This document shows positions 1 through 9,530 of a stretch of DNA of 64,000 nt, piece after piece; position 1 is the first letter of the stretch; each line of letters opens with the position of its first letter. The stretch covers positions 1,462,910 to 1,526,909 of the forward strand of contig NZ_LN879457.1 of assembly GCF_001403615.1 (NCBI RefSeq). Direction: 5' to 3'. The notes below the pieces were generated by a model. That model was not told the origin of the DNA. It did no database searches and saw only the letters and a program-made list of their open reading frames with translations. This DNA comes from Desnuesiella massiliensis. Its GTDB lineage: Bacteria > Bacillota > Clostridia > Clostridiales > Clostridiaceae. Both the position numbers and the translations under genes were made by a program.

Positions 1-165
1 GTACTAAAAAATGACTACCAATTCAATCGTTTCTTAACACGTGGCAAAAATAGTGTTAAGAATGAGTTCCTTCTTCTTTGTTTTGGTTTCAATATAAATA
101 AATTGCATTCAAAAATACAAAATGATAGGTGCAAAAAACATCTTCATGAAGTAAAAATAGCCTAA
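1..165 (+). pseudogene. C-terminal part of an IS1182-like transposase, cut by the window edge
   Basis: Frame 1 is open from base 1 to a TAA at 163-165 and encodes 54 residues. The stretch FLTRGKNSVKNEFLLLCFGF followed by NINKLHSKIQ is the typical C-terminal end of IS1182/IS5-type DDE transposases. The rest of the gene lies outside the window, so whether the element is intact cannot be judged. The palindrome at 289-331 may be the right end of the same insertion sequence. Assigned by recognising the family's tail; no search was run. Confidence 0.75.
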
Positions 166-288
166 GAGTAAGACAAAATTTCTCGAAAAAGTGTTAGGCT
201 TATTTAAGTGCGTCAAAAAATCAAGAATTCATGAAAACTTGGAGTAATGGCCTGTTTTTATAATCGATTTTTATTTGAATACAAAAAA

Positions 289-331
289 GGAGTGGAGCAA
301 ACTACTTTTTAAAGTAGTTTTGCGACACTCC
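289..331. repeat. Palindrome, possible right end of the IS or a terminator
   Basis: GGAGTG (289-294) pairs with CACTCC (326-331). Inside, GCAAACTACTTT pairs almost perfectly with AAAGTAGTTTTGC. Read as an IS end, the outer boundary would be the TTTTGCGACACTCCC stretch ending near 332, consistent with the transposase tail to its left. It could also act as a terminator for the transposase. It lies about 50 bases before the next gene's start. The remaining bases between 166 and 383 hold nothing else I recognise. Confidence 0.4.
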
Positions 332-383
332 CTATAAATTTAATTATTAAAAATATCTTTACTATTTTTAACAGAGGTGACTT

Positions 384-2411
384 ATGAATATAGGTAAAAA
401 GCAATGGCTAAATTACGAAAGAGCCATAGAAAAAGAATGGTTAATGGCTAATGGACGAAGTGGTTTTTGTGGTAGTACTGTAGTAGGAGCTAACTCTAGA
501 AAATATCACGGATTATTAATAGGAGCTTTATCCTCACCAGAGGAAAGATATTTAATTCTTTCAAAGTTATGCGAAACTCTAATAATAGAAGGTGAAGAAT
601 ATCCTTTATCTACAACTAAATATGAAGATAAAATAGATGAAGGATATAAATATCAACAAAGCTTTTATTATGATGGTATACCTATGTACAGGTACTTAGT
701 TAAAGATGCAATTATTGATAAAAAAATAGTTATGGAGTACAAAAAGAACACGGTGATAGTAGAATATACTATCAATAATGGGGTTAATAAATCATCAATA
801 AATATAGAACCTTGGATGTGCTTTAAGAAGCCTGAACAATGTAATAAAGAAGAGAATTTGAGGTTCATAGTTAATAAGCAAAAAAACGGCTTCCACTTAA
901 AGCCTATGCTAAATAAAAATATTGATATAAATATATTTTTAACTGAAGTAGAAACTATAGTACATACAGATTATATTACAAATAAAGTTTTTTATGATGT
1001 AGATATAGCCACTGGAGATAACTATTTAGATAATTTTTATGTACCAGGCATTATGAAAATATCCTTAGAACCTTACGAAGTAAAAAAACTATACTTAGTT
1101 TGCACTATAGAAAAAGAAATAAATATTAATCCACAAAAAATAATGGCTTCTCAAAAAGAAAGAATAAATAAATTTAAAGCTATATTTAATGAAGATAGAA
1201 TTTTAGCTAAATATCTTCCTTTAGCTGCAGATAGCTTCATTGTAGAAAGAGATTCTATAGATAGTAAGACAGTACTAGCAGGTTACCCTTGGTTTTTGGA
1301 TTGGGGAAGGGATACTATGATAGCTCTAGTTGGACTAACTATGGTTACAAATAGGTTGGATGATGCTAAATCAATTCTAAAAAGCTTTAGCATTTATGAA
1401 AAAGATGGTCTAATACCTAATATGTTTCCTCATAATGGGCAAGATCCCATTTATAATACTGTAGATGCTTCCCTTTGGTATGTACATGCAGTATATAATT
1501 ATATACTATATAGTAATAATACAACTGCTTTAGATTTTGTTAATAAAGAAATTTATCCAACTATTAAGAATATAATTAAAGCTTACGAAAAAGGAACGAA
1601 ATTTAATATTAAAATGGATAAAGATGGACTCATATCCGCTGGTTCTGGCCTGGATCAAGTCACTTGGATGGATGTAAGATTTGATGATATAGTAGTCACC
1701 CCAAGACATGGAAAGCCTGTAGAAATAAACGCTCTATGGTATAACGCCTTAAAAATAGCTGCACTGTTAGATAAAAAATTTGGTGGAGAAGACTTTGAAC
1801 ATTATGAAGATTTATCTCAAAAAGTGAAAAAATCTTTTAATGAAAAATTTTGGAACGAAAAAGAACAATGCTTATATGATGTAATAAAAAATGATAGCTA
1901 TGATGATAGTATAAGACCTAACCAAATTTGGGCTATATCCTTGCCCTTTACTATATTATCCAAAGAAAAAGAGAAATTGGTAGTAAATAAAGTTTTTGAA
2001 AATTTATATACCCCCTATGGCTTAAGAAGCTTAAGCAAAGATCATAAGGACTATCATGGCATTTATTCTGGGAAGCTACAAGATAGAGATATGGCATATC
2101 ATCAAGGAACTGTTTGGGCATTTCCTATAGGAGCCTTCTTCAGTGCTTATTGTAAAGTAAATGACTACCATAAAGAAACTATGGAATTTGTAAATAGTCT
2201 GCTAAGAGACCTAGAAACCCATATGGAAGATCAATGCCTTGGTACTATAGCAGAAATATTTGACGGAGATTCACCTCATCTACCAAGAGGTTGCCATTCA
2301 CAAGCTTGGAGTGTTGGAGAAATCCTTAGATTTTATTATGAATGTATCTTAGGTAACATTCACACATTAAATTCAAACTGTAAGGAAATTTTCTCTGCAA
2401 TACATTGCTAA
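384..2411 (+). CDS. Glycogen debranching enzyme (amylo-alpha-1,6-glucosidase, GDE_N/GDE_C type)
   Basis: The protein has 675 residues. The N-terminal half (about 15-230) matches the bacterial/archaeal GDE_N domain, with the early motif NGRSGFCGSTVVGANSRKYH. The C-terminal half (about 280-650) is the (alpha/alpha)6 barrel, with GYPWFLDWGRDTMIAL near 300-315 and GLDQVTWMDVRF near 424-434. These are the most conserved stretches of the family and carry its acidic residues. The enzyme should hydrolyse alpha-1,6 branches of glycogen in the cytoplasm. GAGGTGA sits before the ATG. No other glycogen gene is adjacent, so it looks like a lone gene, closed by the hairpin at 2488-2531. Confidence 0.88.
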   Translation: MNIGKKQWLNYERAIEKEWLMANGRSGFCGSTVVGANSRKYHGLLIGALSSPEERYLILSKLCETLIIEGEEYPLSTTKYEDKIDEGYKYQQSFYYDGIPMYRYLVKDAIIDKKIVMEYKKNTVIVEYTINNGVNKSSINIEPWMCFKKPEQCNKEENLRFIVNKQKNGFHLKPMLNKNIDINIFLTEVETIVHTDYITNKVFYDVDIATGDNYLDNFYVPGIMKISLEPYEVKKLYLVCTIEKEININPQKIMASQKERINKFKAIFNEDRILAKYLPLAADSFIVERDSIDSKTVLAGYPWFLDWGRDTMIALVGLTMVTNRLDDAKSILKSFSIYEKDGLIPNMFPHNGQDPIYNTVDASLWYVHAVYNYILYSNNTTALDFVNKEIYPTIKNIIKAYEKGTKFNIKMDKDGLISAGSGLDQVTWMDVRFDDIVVTPRHGKPVEINALWYNALKIAALLDKKFGGEDFEHYEDLSQKVKKSFNEKFWNEKEQCLYDVIKNDSYDDSIRPNQIWAISLPFTILSKEKEKLVVNKVFENLYTPYGLRSLSKDHKDYHGIYSGKLQDRDMAYHQGTVWAFPIGAFFSAYCKVNDYHKETMEFVNSLLRDLETHMEDQCLGTIAEIFDGDSPHLPRGCHSQAWSVGEILRFYYECILGNIHTLNSNCKEIFSAIHC

Positions 2412-2487
2412 ATTATATATTTATTAATGAGCTATGTGTAACTTTAAATATTAAAATGCGCATAAATATAAAATTTAAAAATCCTCT

Positions 2488-2531
2488 AAAACACCTCAGT
2501 AAAATTATACAAAATTTCATTGAGGTGTTTT
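2488..2531. terminator. Bidirectional terminator
   Basis: AAAACACCTCA (2488-2498) pairs with TGAGGTGTTTT (2520-2530). A-rich and T-rich flanks lie on both sides, so it can end both the debranching enzyme and the convergent SDR gene. Confidence 0.8.
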
Positions 2532-2535
2532 AAAT

Positions 2536-3414
2536 TTAGCTGCTAACTATCTTCCCGCCATTTATATGTATAGCCTGACCTGTAATAAAGGATGCATCCT
2601 CAGAAGCTAAAAAAACATAGGCCTGAGCTAGCTCTACTGGCTGTCCCGCTCTTCCCATAGGTGTATCTGAACCAAATTTCTCCACCTTGCTTTCATCAAA
2701 GGAGGAAGTTATTAGTGGAGTCCATATAGGACCTGGAGCTACTGCATTAACCCTTATATTCCTTGAGGCAAGGGATGCCGCCATGGATCTTGTAAAGCTT
2801 ACAAGGGCTCCCTTTGTGGCAGAGTAATCTATTAAAAGCTCATCTCCTTTATAGGCTGTTATAGAGGTAGTATTAATAATACTACAGCCTGGATTGAAAT
2901 GAGGCATTACAGCCTTTGTCATATAAAAAGCACTGAACACATTGTTCTTAAAGGTATGCTCTAGCTGTTCCTTAGTTATATCTTCAATGCTATTTTTAGG
3001 ATATTGCTGGGCTGCATTATTAATCAAAATATCTACTTTCCCAAAATCTGTTATAACCTTATTTATTGCTTCATAACAAAAGTTCTCATCACTTACATCT
3101 CCATTGATAAGAAGGCATTTTCTTCCCGAGGCCTCAACCTTTTGTTTTGTTATTTCAGCATCTTGGTGCTCATCATAAAACACTATGGCTACATCTGCAC
3201 CCTCTTTAGCATAAGCAACAGCCACAGCTCTTCCTATGCCGCTATCGCCTCCTGTTATCACTGCTACCTTGTCTTGAAGTCTTAAAGAAGGCTTATTATA
3301 ATTTGGGTGATCATAAACAGGGGTAGGCTGCATCATATCCTCTATGCCTGGCTGCTTGTTCTGGTGTTGCTTCGGGAATTGTTTAGGAAAACTTTCACTT
3401 GCTATATTACTCAT
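2536..3414 (-). CDS. SDR family oxidoreductase (general stress type, YhdF/YhxC-like)
   Basis: The 292-residue protein has the extended N-terminal tail (HQNKQPGIEDMMQP) typical of the YhdF/YhxC/GSP39 group of short-chain dehydrogenases. It then carries the Rossmann glycine motif TGGDSGIGRAVA, the NNAAQQ segment and the catalytic YSATK (Tyr-x-x-x-Lys). It should be a soluble NAD(P)-dependent alcohol or aldehyde oxidoreductase; the substrate cannot be told. An in-frame ATG five codons upstream (3429) is part of the ATGGAGGGA that forms the Shine-Dalgarno site, so the start at 3414 is preferred. The gene stands alone and converges on the debranching enzyme. Confidence 0.87.
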   Translation of the reverse strand: MSNIASESFPKQFPKQHQNKQPGIEDMMQPTPVYDHPNYNKPSLRLQDKVAVITGGDSGIGRAVAVAYAKEGADVAIVFYDEHQDAEITKQKVEASGRKCLLINGDVSDENFCYEAINKVITDFGKVDILINNAAQQYPKNSIEDITKEQLEHTFKNNVFSAFYMTKAVMPHFNPGCSIINTTSITAYKGDELLIDYSATKGALVSFTRSMAASLASRNIRVNAVAPGPIWTPLITSSFDESKVEKFGSDTPMGRAGQPVELAQAYVFLASEDASFITGQAIHINGGKIVSS

Positions 3415-3640
3415 AGTACTTCCCTCCATAAATTATATTTATATAGAGAATTTCTTTTCTCATGTTCATAGTATTTATTTAACAGGCTCCAAAATATTCA
3501 TAATATTTTTAGTCATCTGAGGAAAGCGGCAACCTTACATAACTGTAAGCTTAATCTTATATTTGTAATCTTATATTATGGATGGAAAAGCTTTTTTATT
3601 TTATTATTTATTATATAATTACTTAACGCGGGTGAGGTTT

Positions 3641-4249
3641 ATGAGATTAAAAATAGAGGAATTGATAAAAGAGAGCAAATATATATTATTAGATAAAGTT
3701 AATATGAAGGATAATAGTACTTTTATTTCTAAGTATTTTAGAAAATTTACCTTGGTAACTTTCTGTGTAACTTTATTAATGATGGTCAGCTTTTATTTCA
3801 TGTTAACAAATATACATAGTGTCAATCTAAGTATGTTTAAGATTATGAAAACTTTAATAGCATGCACTTTTACAGCTATAGGTTTTATCCCTGTTAAGAA
3901 GCTGATACAGTGCTCTTTATACAGACTGTTTGGGGCTAAAGATATTAGGTTTTATAGGCACTTTAAGCGTTTGTTTTTTAGCCCTGTAGCTGATAACTTT
4001 GTGTTATGTGGAAAGGAATATACTATAATTTTACTCGCTCCTATTTTCACCTTGTTTCTCATAGCTTTATGCTTTAGCCTATCGTTCCCAAATCATCATG
4101 CCTATGGCCTTCTCATGTTGTTGTTGAGCGTATTGATAAATAAAAAGGAAATGGCTTTATTAAACTATCTATGGTTAAATAAGGAGTATTCACTATTTAT
4201 CTATAGTGATACCTATAAAAATAAAAGTTATTTCTATGCTTGTTTATAA
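3641..4249 (+). CDS. DUF3267-like membrane protein lacking the zinc motif
   Basis: A 202-residue integral membrane protein with about four hydrophobic segments (near 35-60, 75-95, 130-155 and 160-180). The layout and the segment KEYTIILLAPIF resemble DUF3267 putative zincin membrane peptidases. Where those carry a HExxH-type motif before KLFG, this protein reads PVKKLIQCSLYRLFGA, so the metal site is absent. I infer a catalytically dead relative. GGTGAGG precedes the ATG at 3641; an in-frame ATG at 3578 has no ribosome site. The next gene starts 30 bases downstream and may be co-transcribed. Confidence 0.55.
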   Translation: MRLKIEELIKESKYILLDKVNMKDNSTFISKYFRKFTLVTFCVTLLMMVSFYFMLTNIHSVNLSMFKIMKTLIACTFTAIGFIPVKKLIQCSLYRLFGAKDIRFYRHFKRLFFSPVADNFVLCGKEYTIILLAPIFTLFLIALCFSLSFPNHHAYGLLMLLLSVLINKKEMALLNYLWLNKEYSLFIYSDTYKNKSYFYACL

Positions 4250-4279
4250 TATAAAAATTAGATTTAGGAGGAATAAAGA

Positions 4280-4768
4280 ATGAAGAAAACTTGGAGCATA
4301 ATAGTATTGGTTTTAATCTTAGCATTAGGATCTAGCTTTTTATTTGGAAACAAAATCCTATTTCCGTTGAAATACAAAGACTATATTCAGAAATATTCAG
4401 CTGAATACAAAATTGACGCTAATATCTTAGCCGCTGTAATAAATAAAGAAAGTGGTTTTAGAGATTTCAAATATGAGCAAGGTGAGAAAAACGGCTTAGG
4501 ACAATTTAAGGATGAATCCGCCTTAGCAATAGCTAAAAAAATGGATTTAAAAGATTTTAAACCAGAAACCTTAACTGATGCAGAAACAAGCATTAAGATC
4601 ACTGCCTGGTACTTAGCTGACAATAGAGGAAATAGTATTGATGACATGATTAAGGCTTGGGTAAATAGAAATAACGGCAATCCTTCAGAGGAATATATAG
4701 AGTTTTACAGAAAAGATCTTATGAAGGCAAAAGGTTGGTATAAGGTTTTTCATCCCAGTATAAAATAA
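4280..4768 (+). CDS. Membrane-anchored lytic transglycosylase, SLT domain
   Basis: A 162-residue protein with an N-terminal signal or anchor segment (about 5-25) and then a compact SLT fold. YKIDANILAAVINKESGF contains the catalytic Glu of soluble lytic transglycosylases. GLGQFKDESA is the usual GLMQ-type motif with Phe replacing the more common Pro context, and ITAWYLADN corresponds to the AAxYL helix. It should cleave peptidoglycan glycan strands to 1,6-anhydro ends outside the membrane. The size and absence of other domains match YjbJ/CwlQ-like short enzymes. AGGAGG lies 8 bases before ATG. Confidence 0.85.
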   Translation: MKKTWSIIVLVLILALGSSFLFGNKILFPLKYKDYIQKYSAEYKIDANILAAVINKESGFRDFKYEQGEKNGLGQFKDESALAIAKKMDLKDFKPETLTDAETSIKITAWYLADNRGNSIDDMIKAWVNRNNGNPSEEYIEFYRKDLMKAKGWYKVFHPSIK

Positions 4769-4787
4769 ATATGATATAAACTAAAAT

Positions 4788-4820
4788 TCACAGGCATATA
4801 ATTTTGCCTGTTATTTTTAT
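4788..4820 (+). terminator. Terminator after the lytic transglycosylase
   Basis: CAGGCA (4791-4796) pairs with TGCCTG (4805-4810) and is followed by TTATTTTTAT. The stem is short but well placed. Confidence 0.65.
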
Positions 4821-4929
4821 ATTAATGAGATGCACTTTATTATACTATTTTAGGTTTTAGAGTTAAAATTTTTATATTTTTGATGTAAAATATAAGTAAA
4901 ATGTCAAAAGATTTATGAGAGGTGAAAAA

Positions 4930-5601
4930 ATGTTTAAGATAATGATTGTAGAGGATGATCCTAAAATCAGAGGAATTGTTATAGAGAATATAGAACGTTG
5001 GGGCTTTGAATGTGTTTATGTTGAAGACTTTAGTGAAACCTTTAATGTTTTTGTTAAGCATCAACCTCATCTTGTTCTGATGGATATAAACCTACCTAGC
5101 TTTGACGGCTTCTATTGGTGCAACAAAATTAGAGAAGTATCTAAGGTTCCTGTAATATTTGTTTCTTCAAGAAATACTAATATGGATATAGTCATGGCAA
5201 TAAATATGGGAGGAGACGATTTTATTCAAAAGCCTTTTTCACTAGAGGTTTTAATGGCTAAAATTAATGCCATTCTACGAAGAACCTACTCCTATACAGA
5301 TACCTCCTCCGATGTAGTAGAGTATAATAATGTGTTTTTAAACCTAAAAGACAGTACTTTAATCTACAATGAGGAAAAGGTAGAGCTTACTAAAAACGAA
5401 TTTAAGATAATTTATATTTTAATGAAAAACAACGGCAATGTGGTAAGCAGAGACAAGATAATGAGAAGTCTTTGGGAGGATGAGAGCTTTGTGGATGACA
5501 ACACTCTCACTGTGAATATTAATAGACTTAGGAAGAAATTATCTGATGTAGGTCTTGAGGATTTTATTAAAACCAAGAAAGGGCAAGGATATATAGTCTA
5601 A
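4930..5601 (+). CDS. OmpR-family response regulator of a Bce-type module
   Basis: A 223-residue protein with an N-terminal receiver domain (acidic pair E8/D9/D10, phospho-acceptor D52 in LVLMD, Lys in QKPFS) and a C-terminal winged helix (VELTKNEFKIIYILM to KKGQGYIV). The BceR/GraR subgroup controls permease-type ABC transporters against cell-wall-active peptides. The in-frame ATG at 4915 forms part of the ribosome site (GAGGTG), so 4930 is the better start. The stop codon overlaps the ATG of the kinase gene (TAATG), so the two are translationally coupled. Confidence 0.9.
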   Translation: MFKIMIVEDDPKIRGIVIENIERWGFECVYVEDFSETFNVFVKHQPHLVLMDINLPSFDGFYWCNKIREVSKVPVIFVSSRNTNMDIVMAINMGGDDFIQKPFSLEVLMAKINAILRRTYSYTDTSSDVVEYNNVFLNLKDSTLIYNEEKVELTKNEFKIIYILMKNNGNVVSRDKIMRSLWEDESFVDDNTLTVNINRLRKKLSDVGLEDFIKTKKGQGYIV

Positions 5602-6632
5602 TGAAGCTTAGAGATTATATAAAAGATAAGAGATTCTTAATATATTTTATTACCTTTATAATGATTTTTATCTCTTTAGTTATTTACTTAGATGATTCTG
5701 TTAAAGTCTCTAGAGATAATGTTATATACATTAATGTAGTAGTTTTCATTCTTTTTATCTTCTATATGTTTTTTGAATTCATGTATTTAAAAAGATATTA
5801 TTCCGCTTTAGAGGATATCATAGAAAATCAAAGGGATGAGATAACAACCTCTCTTCCTGAAGGCCTTACCTCTGAGCAAAAAAAGTATAATGCATTGATA
5901 AAAAAGGTATATAAGCTTCAAAATGAAAGATTAGAAAAGCTTTATGTTGATAAAATTGATAATTCAGAGTTTATCACCTCCTGGGTTCATGAAGTGAAAA
6001 CCCCCATAGCTGTAAGCAGGTTAATAATTGAAAATAGCATTGGCAAGCCTATGGATGAGGTGTTAGATAACATAGACGAAGAGTTAGATAAAATTGATAA
6101 TTACGTAGAACAGGCTTTATATTACTCTAAAATTGATGAGTTTTCTAAGGATTACTTTTTAAATGAAATAGAACTAGAAAAGCTGGTAAAGGACCTTATA
6201 AAGCGTAATTCAAAGATCTTTATACATAAAAGGATAAGGCCTAATATGCTTAATTTGGAGCTCTCCGTTCTTACAGATAAAAAATGGCTCTTGTTTATAA
6301 TCAATCAAGTTCTATCAAATGCATTGAAATATTCAGAAGCGGGCAGTCAGATAGATATATATAGCGAAAAAGATGATAAAGAGAAGAGACTAATTATACT
6401 TGATAGAGGTATAGGTATAAAATCTGAGGATTTAAACCGTGTATTTGATAAAGGCTTTACAGGGTATAATGGAAGATTAAATAATAAATCTACAGGTATG
6501 GGATTATATCTAGCGAAAAAAATGTGTTTAAAATTAGGTCATGATATAAGTATAGAATCAGAATATGGTAATTACACTAAAGTAATTATCCATTTCCCTA
6601 AATTAATAGATTATTATAATGTAAGCAAGTGA
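5601..6632 (+). CDS. BceS-like intramembrane-sensing histidine kinase
   Basis: A 343-residue kinase with two transmembrane helices (about 12-30 and 40-63) joined by a very short outside loop, so there is no extracellular sensor domain. This is the hallmark of BceS/GraS kinases, which sense through their cognate ABC permease. His130 in SWVHEVKTP is the phosphorylation site. The N box (INQVLSNALKYS), the G1 box (LDRGIGI) and the GMGLYLAKKM box form the ATPase domain. It lies directly after its regulator and 25 bases before a BceB-like permease. Confidence 0.9.
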   Translation: MKLRDYIKDKRFLIYFITFIMIFISLVIYLDDSVKVSRDNVIYINVVVFILFIFYMFFEFMYLKRYYSALEDIIENQRDEITTSLPEGLTSEQKKYNALIKKVYKLQNERLEKLYVDKIDNSEFITSWVHEVKTPIAVSRLIIENSIGKPMDEVLDNIDEELDKIDNYVEQALYYSKIDEFSKDYFLNEIELEKLVKDLIKRNSKIFIHKRIRPNMLNLELSVLTDKKWLLFIINQVLSNALKYSEAGSQIDIYSEKDDKEKRLIILDRGIGIKSEDLNRVFDKGFTGYNGRLNNKSTGMGLYLAKKMCLKLGHDISIESEYGNYTKVIIHFPKLIDYYNVSK

Positions 6633-6657
6633 TTTAGTTTCATGGCTAGGAGGTAGC

Positions 6658-8613
6658 ATGTTTCTTATAAAGCTAAGTTTTAAAAATATAAGCAGAAATG
6701 CATACAACTACATTTTGTATTTCTTTTCCATAGTTTTTATAGTTATGGTATACTTAACCTTTGCATCTTTACAAAATACTAATATAATACCAAGCAATGA
6801 TGAGTTTTATAAGGTTATACAACCTGCCTTCTTCACAGCAAATTCTGCATTGTTTTTCTTCTCAGTGCTATTTTTATGGTATAGTAACTCTTTTTTTATA
6901 AAAAGAAGAACAAAAGAATTTGCATTATATTCTGTTCTAGGCGTTAAAAGAAATCATATAGGGCTCATTGTTTTCATAGAAAATCTATGTATAGGCGTAT
7001 TAGCTTTGATATTTGGAATCTTTCTAGGCTCCCTATTCTTAAAACTATTTTTAATGATATTACTTAAACTAATAGGATTTTCCACTTCCTTAGCTAGAGT
7101 ATATATATCAAATATTTCAATTTCAAATACCATAAAAAATTATTTTATAATATTCTTTATAATATCTATTAGAAATTACATTTCTATAAGAAAGATAAAG
7201 CTAATTAATTTATTTAGATATGATGGCTATGAAAATAAAAGGCCAAGAATATCTTTGCTATTATCTATAATATTTGCTCTTTTAATATCCTATGGATATT
7301 ATGTAGTAATTAAATTTAAAGAGAATGAAGATTTAAGAATTTTTTTAGCCTTGCTCTTTATATTCATAGGCACCTATGGCTTATTTACTCATTTACTAGT
7401 ATCCATAATCAATATATCAAAAAAATTAAAATTTCATTATTATAAAAATATAAACCTATTTGGTACTTCTCAAATAGGCTATAAAATTAAAAAAAATGCT
7501 ATAACCTTGGCTACTATATCCATGCTTATAGCTGGAACCATACTGGCTGTAGGAGGAGCTTATAGCTACTATTACAGTTCCACTAAAGAAACGAAAAACA
7601 CCTATCCATTTACCTTTGCCTTTGTATCATGGGATAAAGATTTAGATAAGGCTGTAGAAGGTGTCATAAAAAAGTATAGTGAAAACTCCATAGAGTCTGA
7701 GGTGGAAGTATACTTTGCAAGGCTAGATGCCATAGCTCCTGTGCTAAATGATCTTGCTCACAGCCCCTCTTTGGATAAAATTTCAGTTATATCTCAATCG
7801 GATTTTAATAAGCTTTGTAAAGGAGCTAGAATTAATGCAGAAGTAAGTCTTCCTTCAGATGAGGAAGTGGCAATAACTGATGGCTACTATAAGCGCTATA
7901 AAAATGATACATATATTAATAAAAACCTATATATAAAAAAGCTGGATAAAAATTTTATAATCTCTGAATTTAGACCTTATTTTTTAATGAATGAGAGTTT
8001 GATTTATAGGATTGTAATTGTCAGCGATAATCTATTTAAAACCCTAGCAAAGGATGAAGATTTATTTAGGTTTAGAGGTTATAATATTAAAAATGAAACT
8101 CACTCAAGAGAGGTCACCAATGAAGTGGTAAGCAATTTTAGAAAAGTAGTAGAGGATAAAAAGTTAAATGAAAATAGTAAGGGTTACCTTTTAAATAATA
8201 TATCTTCTTATTACACCACTTATAAAGATCACTTACAAACTTCGGGCTTAATTATATTTATCGGTGTTTTTTTAGGCTTTATACTTTTAATATGTACTGG
8301 TAGCATAATATTCTTTAAGCAGATGTCCGATGCTATAGAAGATAAGGAAAGCTATGATATATTAGCAAAGCTTGGTACGCCTAAAAATATTATTGTAAAA
8401 TCCATCTATAAACAGGTCATCTTCTTCTTTTTAAGTCCTTTAATAGTTGGAATCTGCCATGCATTACTTGCCATAAATCTTATAAATTTATATCTAGTTA
8501 ATACAAATTTGATAAAGCCTATGATTCTATCCATACTATGCTATAGTTTAATATATCTAGTTTATTGCGTCATAACAGTAAACTCCTACTATAAAATAGT
8601 AACCTCAAAATAA
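6658..8613 (+). CDS. BceB-like ABC transporter permease 1 (FtsX family)
   Basis: The 651-residue permease has about ten predicted membrane helices. The MFLIKLSFKNISRNAYNYILYF start is characteristic of the BceB/VraG group. A large extracellular domain (about 300-520) lies between two helix clusters, and the last four helices (520-650) form the FtsX domain. In this group the extracellular domain recognises peptide antibiotics. AGGAGG precedes the ATG. A strong terminator hairpin follows at 8651, which separates this permease from the ATPase it must work with. It is paralogous to the permease at 9531. Confidence 0.87.
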   Translation: MFLIKLSFKNISRNAYNYILYFFSIVFIVMVYLTFASLQNTNIIPSNDEFYKVIQPAFFTANSALFFFSVLFLWYSNSFFIKRRTKEFALYSVLGVKRNHIGLIVFIENLCIGVLALIFGIFLGSLFLKLFLMILLKLIGFSTSLARVYISNISISNTIKNYFIIFFIISIRNYISIRKIKLINLFRYDGYENKRPRISLLLSIIFALLISYGYYVVIKFKENEDLRIFLALLFIFIGTYGLFTHLLVSIINISKKLKFHYYKNINLFGTSQIGYKIKKNAITLATISMLIAGTILAVGGAYSYYYSSTKETKNTYPFTFAFVSWDKDLDKAVEGVIKKYSENSIESEVEVYFARLDAIAPVLNDLAHSPSLDKISVISQSDFNKLCKGARINAEVSLPSDEEVAITDGYYKRYKNDTYINKNLYIKKLDKNFIISEFRPYFLMNESLIYRIVIVSDNLFKTLAKDEDLFRFRGYNIKNETHSREVTNEVVSNFRKVVEDKKLNENSKGYLLNNISSYYTTYKDHLQTSGLIIFIGVFLGFILLICTGSIIFFKQMSDAIEDKESYDILAKLGTPKNIIVKSIYKQVIFFFLSPLIVGICHALLAINLINLYLVNTNLIKPMILSILCYSLIYLVYCVITVNSYYKIVTSK

Positions 8614-8650
8614 ATATTACATTAATGTAAGCTTTAAATATATTTTTGTT

Positions 8651-8682
8651 AGGTAAATAGATGGTTCTATTTACCTTATTTT
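8651..8682 (+). terminator. Terminator hairpin inside the Bce-type module
   Basis: AGGTAAATAGA (8651-8661) pairs perfectly with TCTATTTACCT (8666-8676) around a 4-base loop and is followed by TATTTTTAT. It divides RR-HK-permease 1 from ATPase-permease 2. The downstream pair therefore needs its own promoter or read-through. Confidence 0.75.
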
Positions 8683-8740
8683 TATAAAATGAATATGTAA
8701 ACAAGAAAACATCAAGTTTTAAATATAGGAGGACAAATAA

Positions 8741-9502
8741 ATGAATAATGTATTAGTAGCAAAAAATCTTAAGAAAGTATACGCTTCAAAAGGAGTTACC
8801 TACACAGCGTTGCATGATATAAATTTAGAGATAAAAGAAGGTGAGTTCGTCGGAATAATGGGGCCTTCTGGCGCTGGAAAGACTACCTTACTAAACATAA
8901 TATCTACTATTGATAATCCAACCTCAGGCAATGTTACCATAGGTGGAGATGATATAACAAAAATGAATGAAGATAAGCTATCATCCTTTAGAAGAAAGAA
9001 GTTAGGCTTTGTGTTTCAGGATTATAACCTATTAAACACCCTTACTATAAAAGAAAACATAGTATTACCCCTTGCCCTATCTAAAGTTGGAGCAAAAGAA
9101 ATTGAACACGAAGTGGCAAAAATTTCAGATAAATTTGGTATAAGTGATACTTTAAACAAATATCCTTACCAAGTGTCTGGTGGTCAGAAACAGAGAGCTG
9201 CTATTGCTAGAGCTATCATAACAAAGCCTGCTTTAGTTTTAGCGGATGAGCCTACAGGAGCCTTGGACTCAAAATCTTCCGCAGAAATTCTACAAACCTT
9301 AAGCGACTTAAATGAAAATGATAAGGCTACTATAATGCTAGTTACTCATGATGCCTTTGCTGCAAGCTACTGTAAAAGGATTCTGTTTATAAAAGACGGA
9401 GTACTATTTACTGAACTTAGAAAGGGAAATTCAAGAAAAGAATTCTTCCAAAAAATATTAGATGTATTATCCACTTTAGGAAATACAGTAACAGATATAT
9501 AG
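8741..9502 (+). CDS. BceA-like ABC transporter ATP-binding protein
   Basis: A 253-residue ATPase of the MacB/LolD/BceA group. It has Walker A GPSGAGKTT (about 43-51), Q-loop FQDYNLLN, signature VSGGQKQR (about 146-153), Walker B ALVLADEPTGALDS and H-loop LVTHD. It energises transport or target protection by the neighbouring FtsX-type permeases. There is only one ATPase gene for two permease genes, so it may serve both. AGGAGG precedes the ATG. The gene follows a terminator hairpin and lies 28 bases before the second permease. Confidence 0.92.
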   Translation: MNNVLVAKNLKKVYASKGVTYTALHDINLEIKEGEFVGIMGPSGAGKTTLLNIISTIDNPTSGNVTIGGDDITKMNEDKLSSFRRKKLGFVFQDYNLLNTLTIKENIVLPLALSKVGAKEIEHEVAKISDKFGISDTLNKYPYQVSGGQKQRAAIARAIITKPALVLADEPTGALDSKSSAEILQTLSDLNENDKATIMLVTHDAFAASYCKRILFIKDGVLFTELRKGNSRKEFFQKILDVLSTLGNTVTDI

Positions 9503-9530
9503 CAAATATTTAAAACAGGGTGGTGATATT

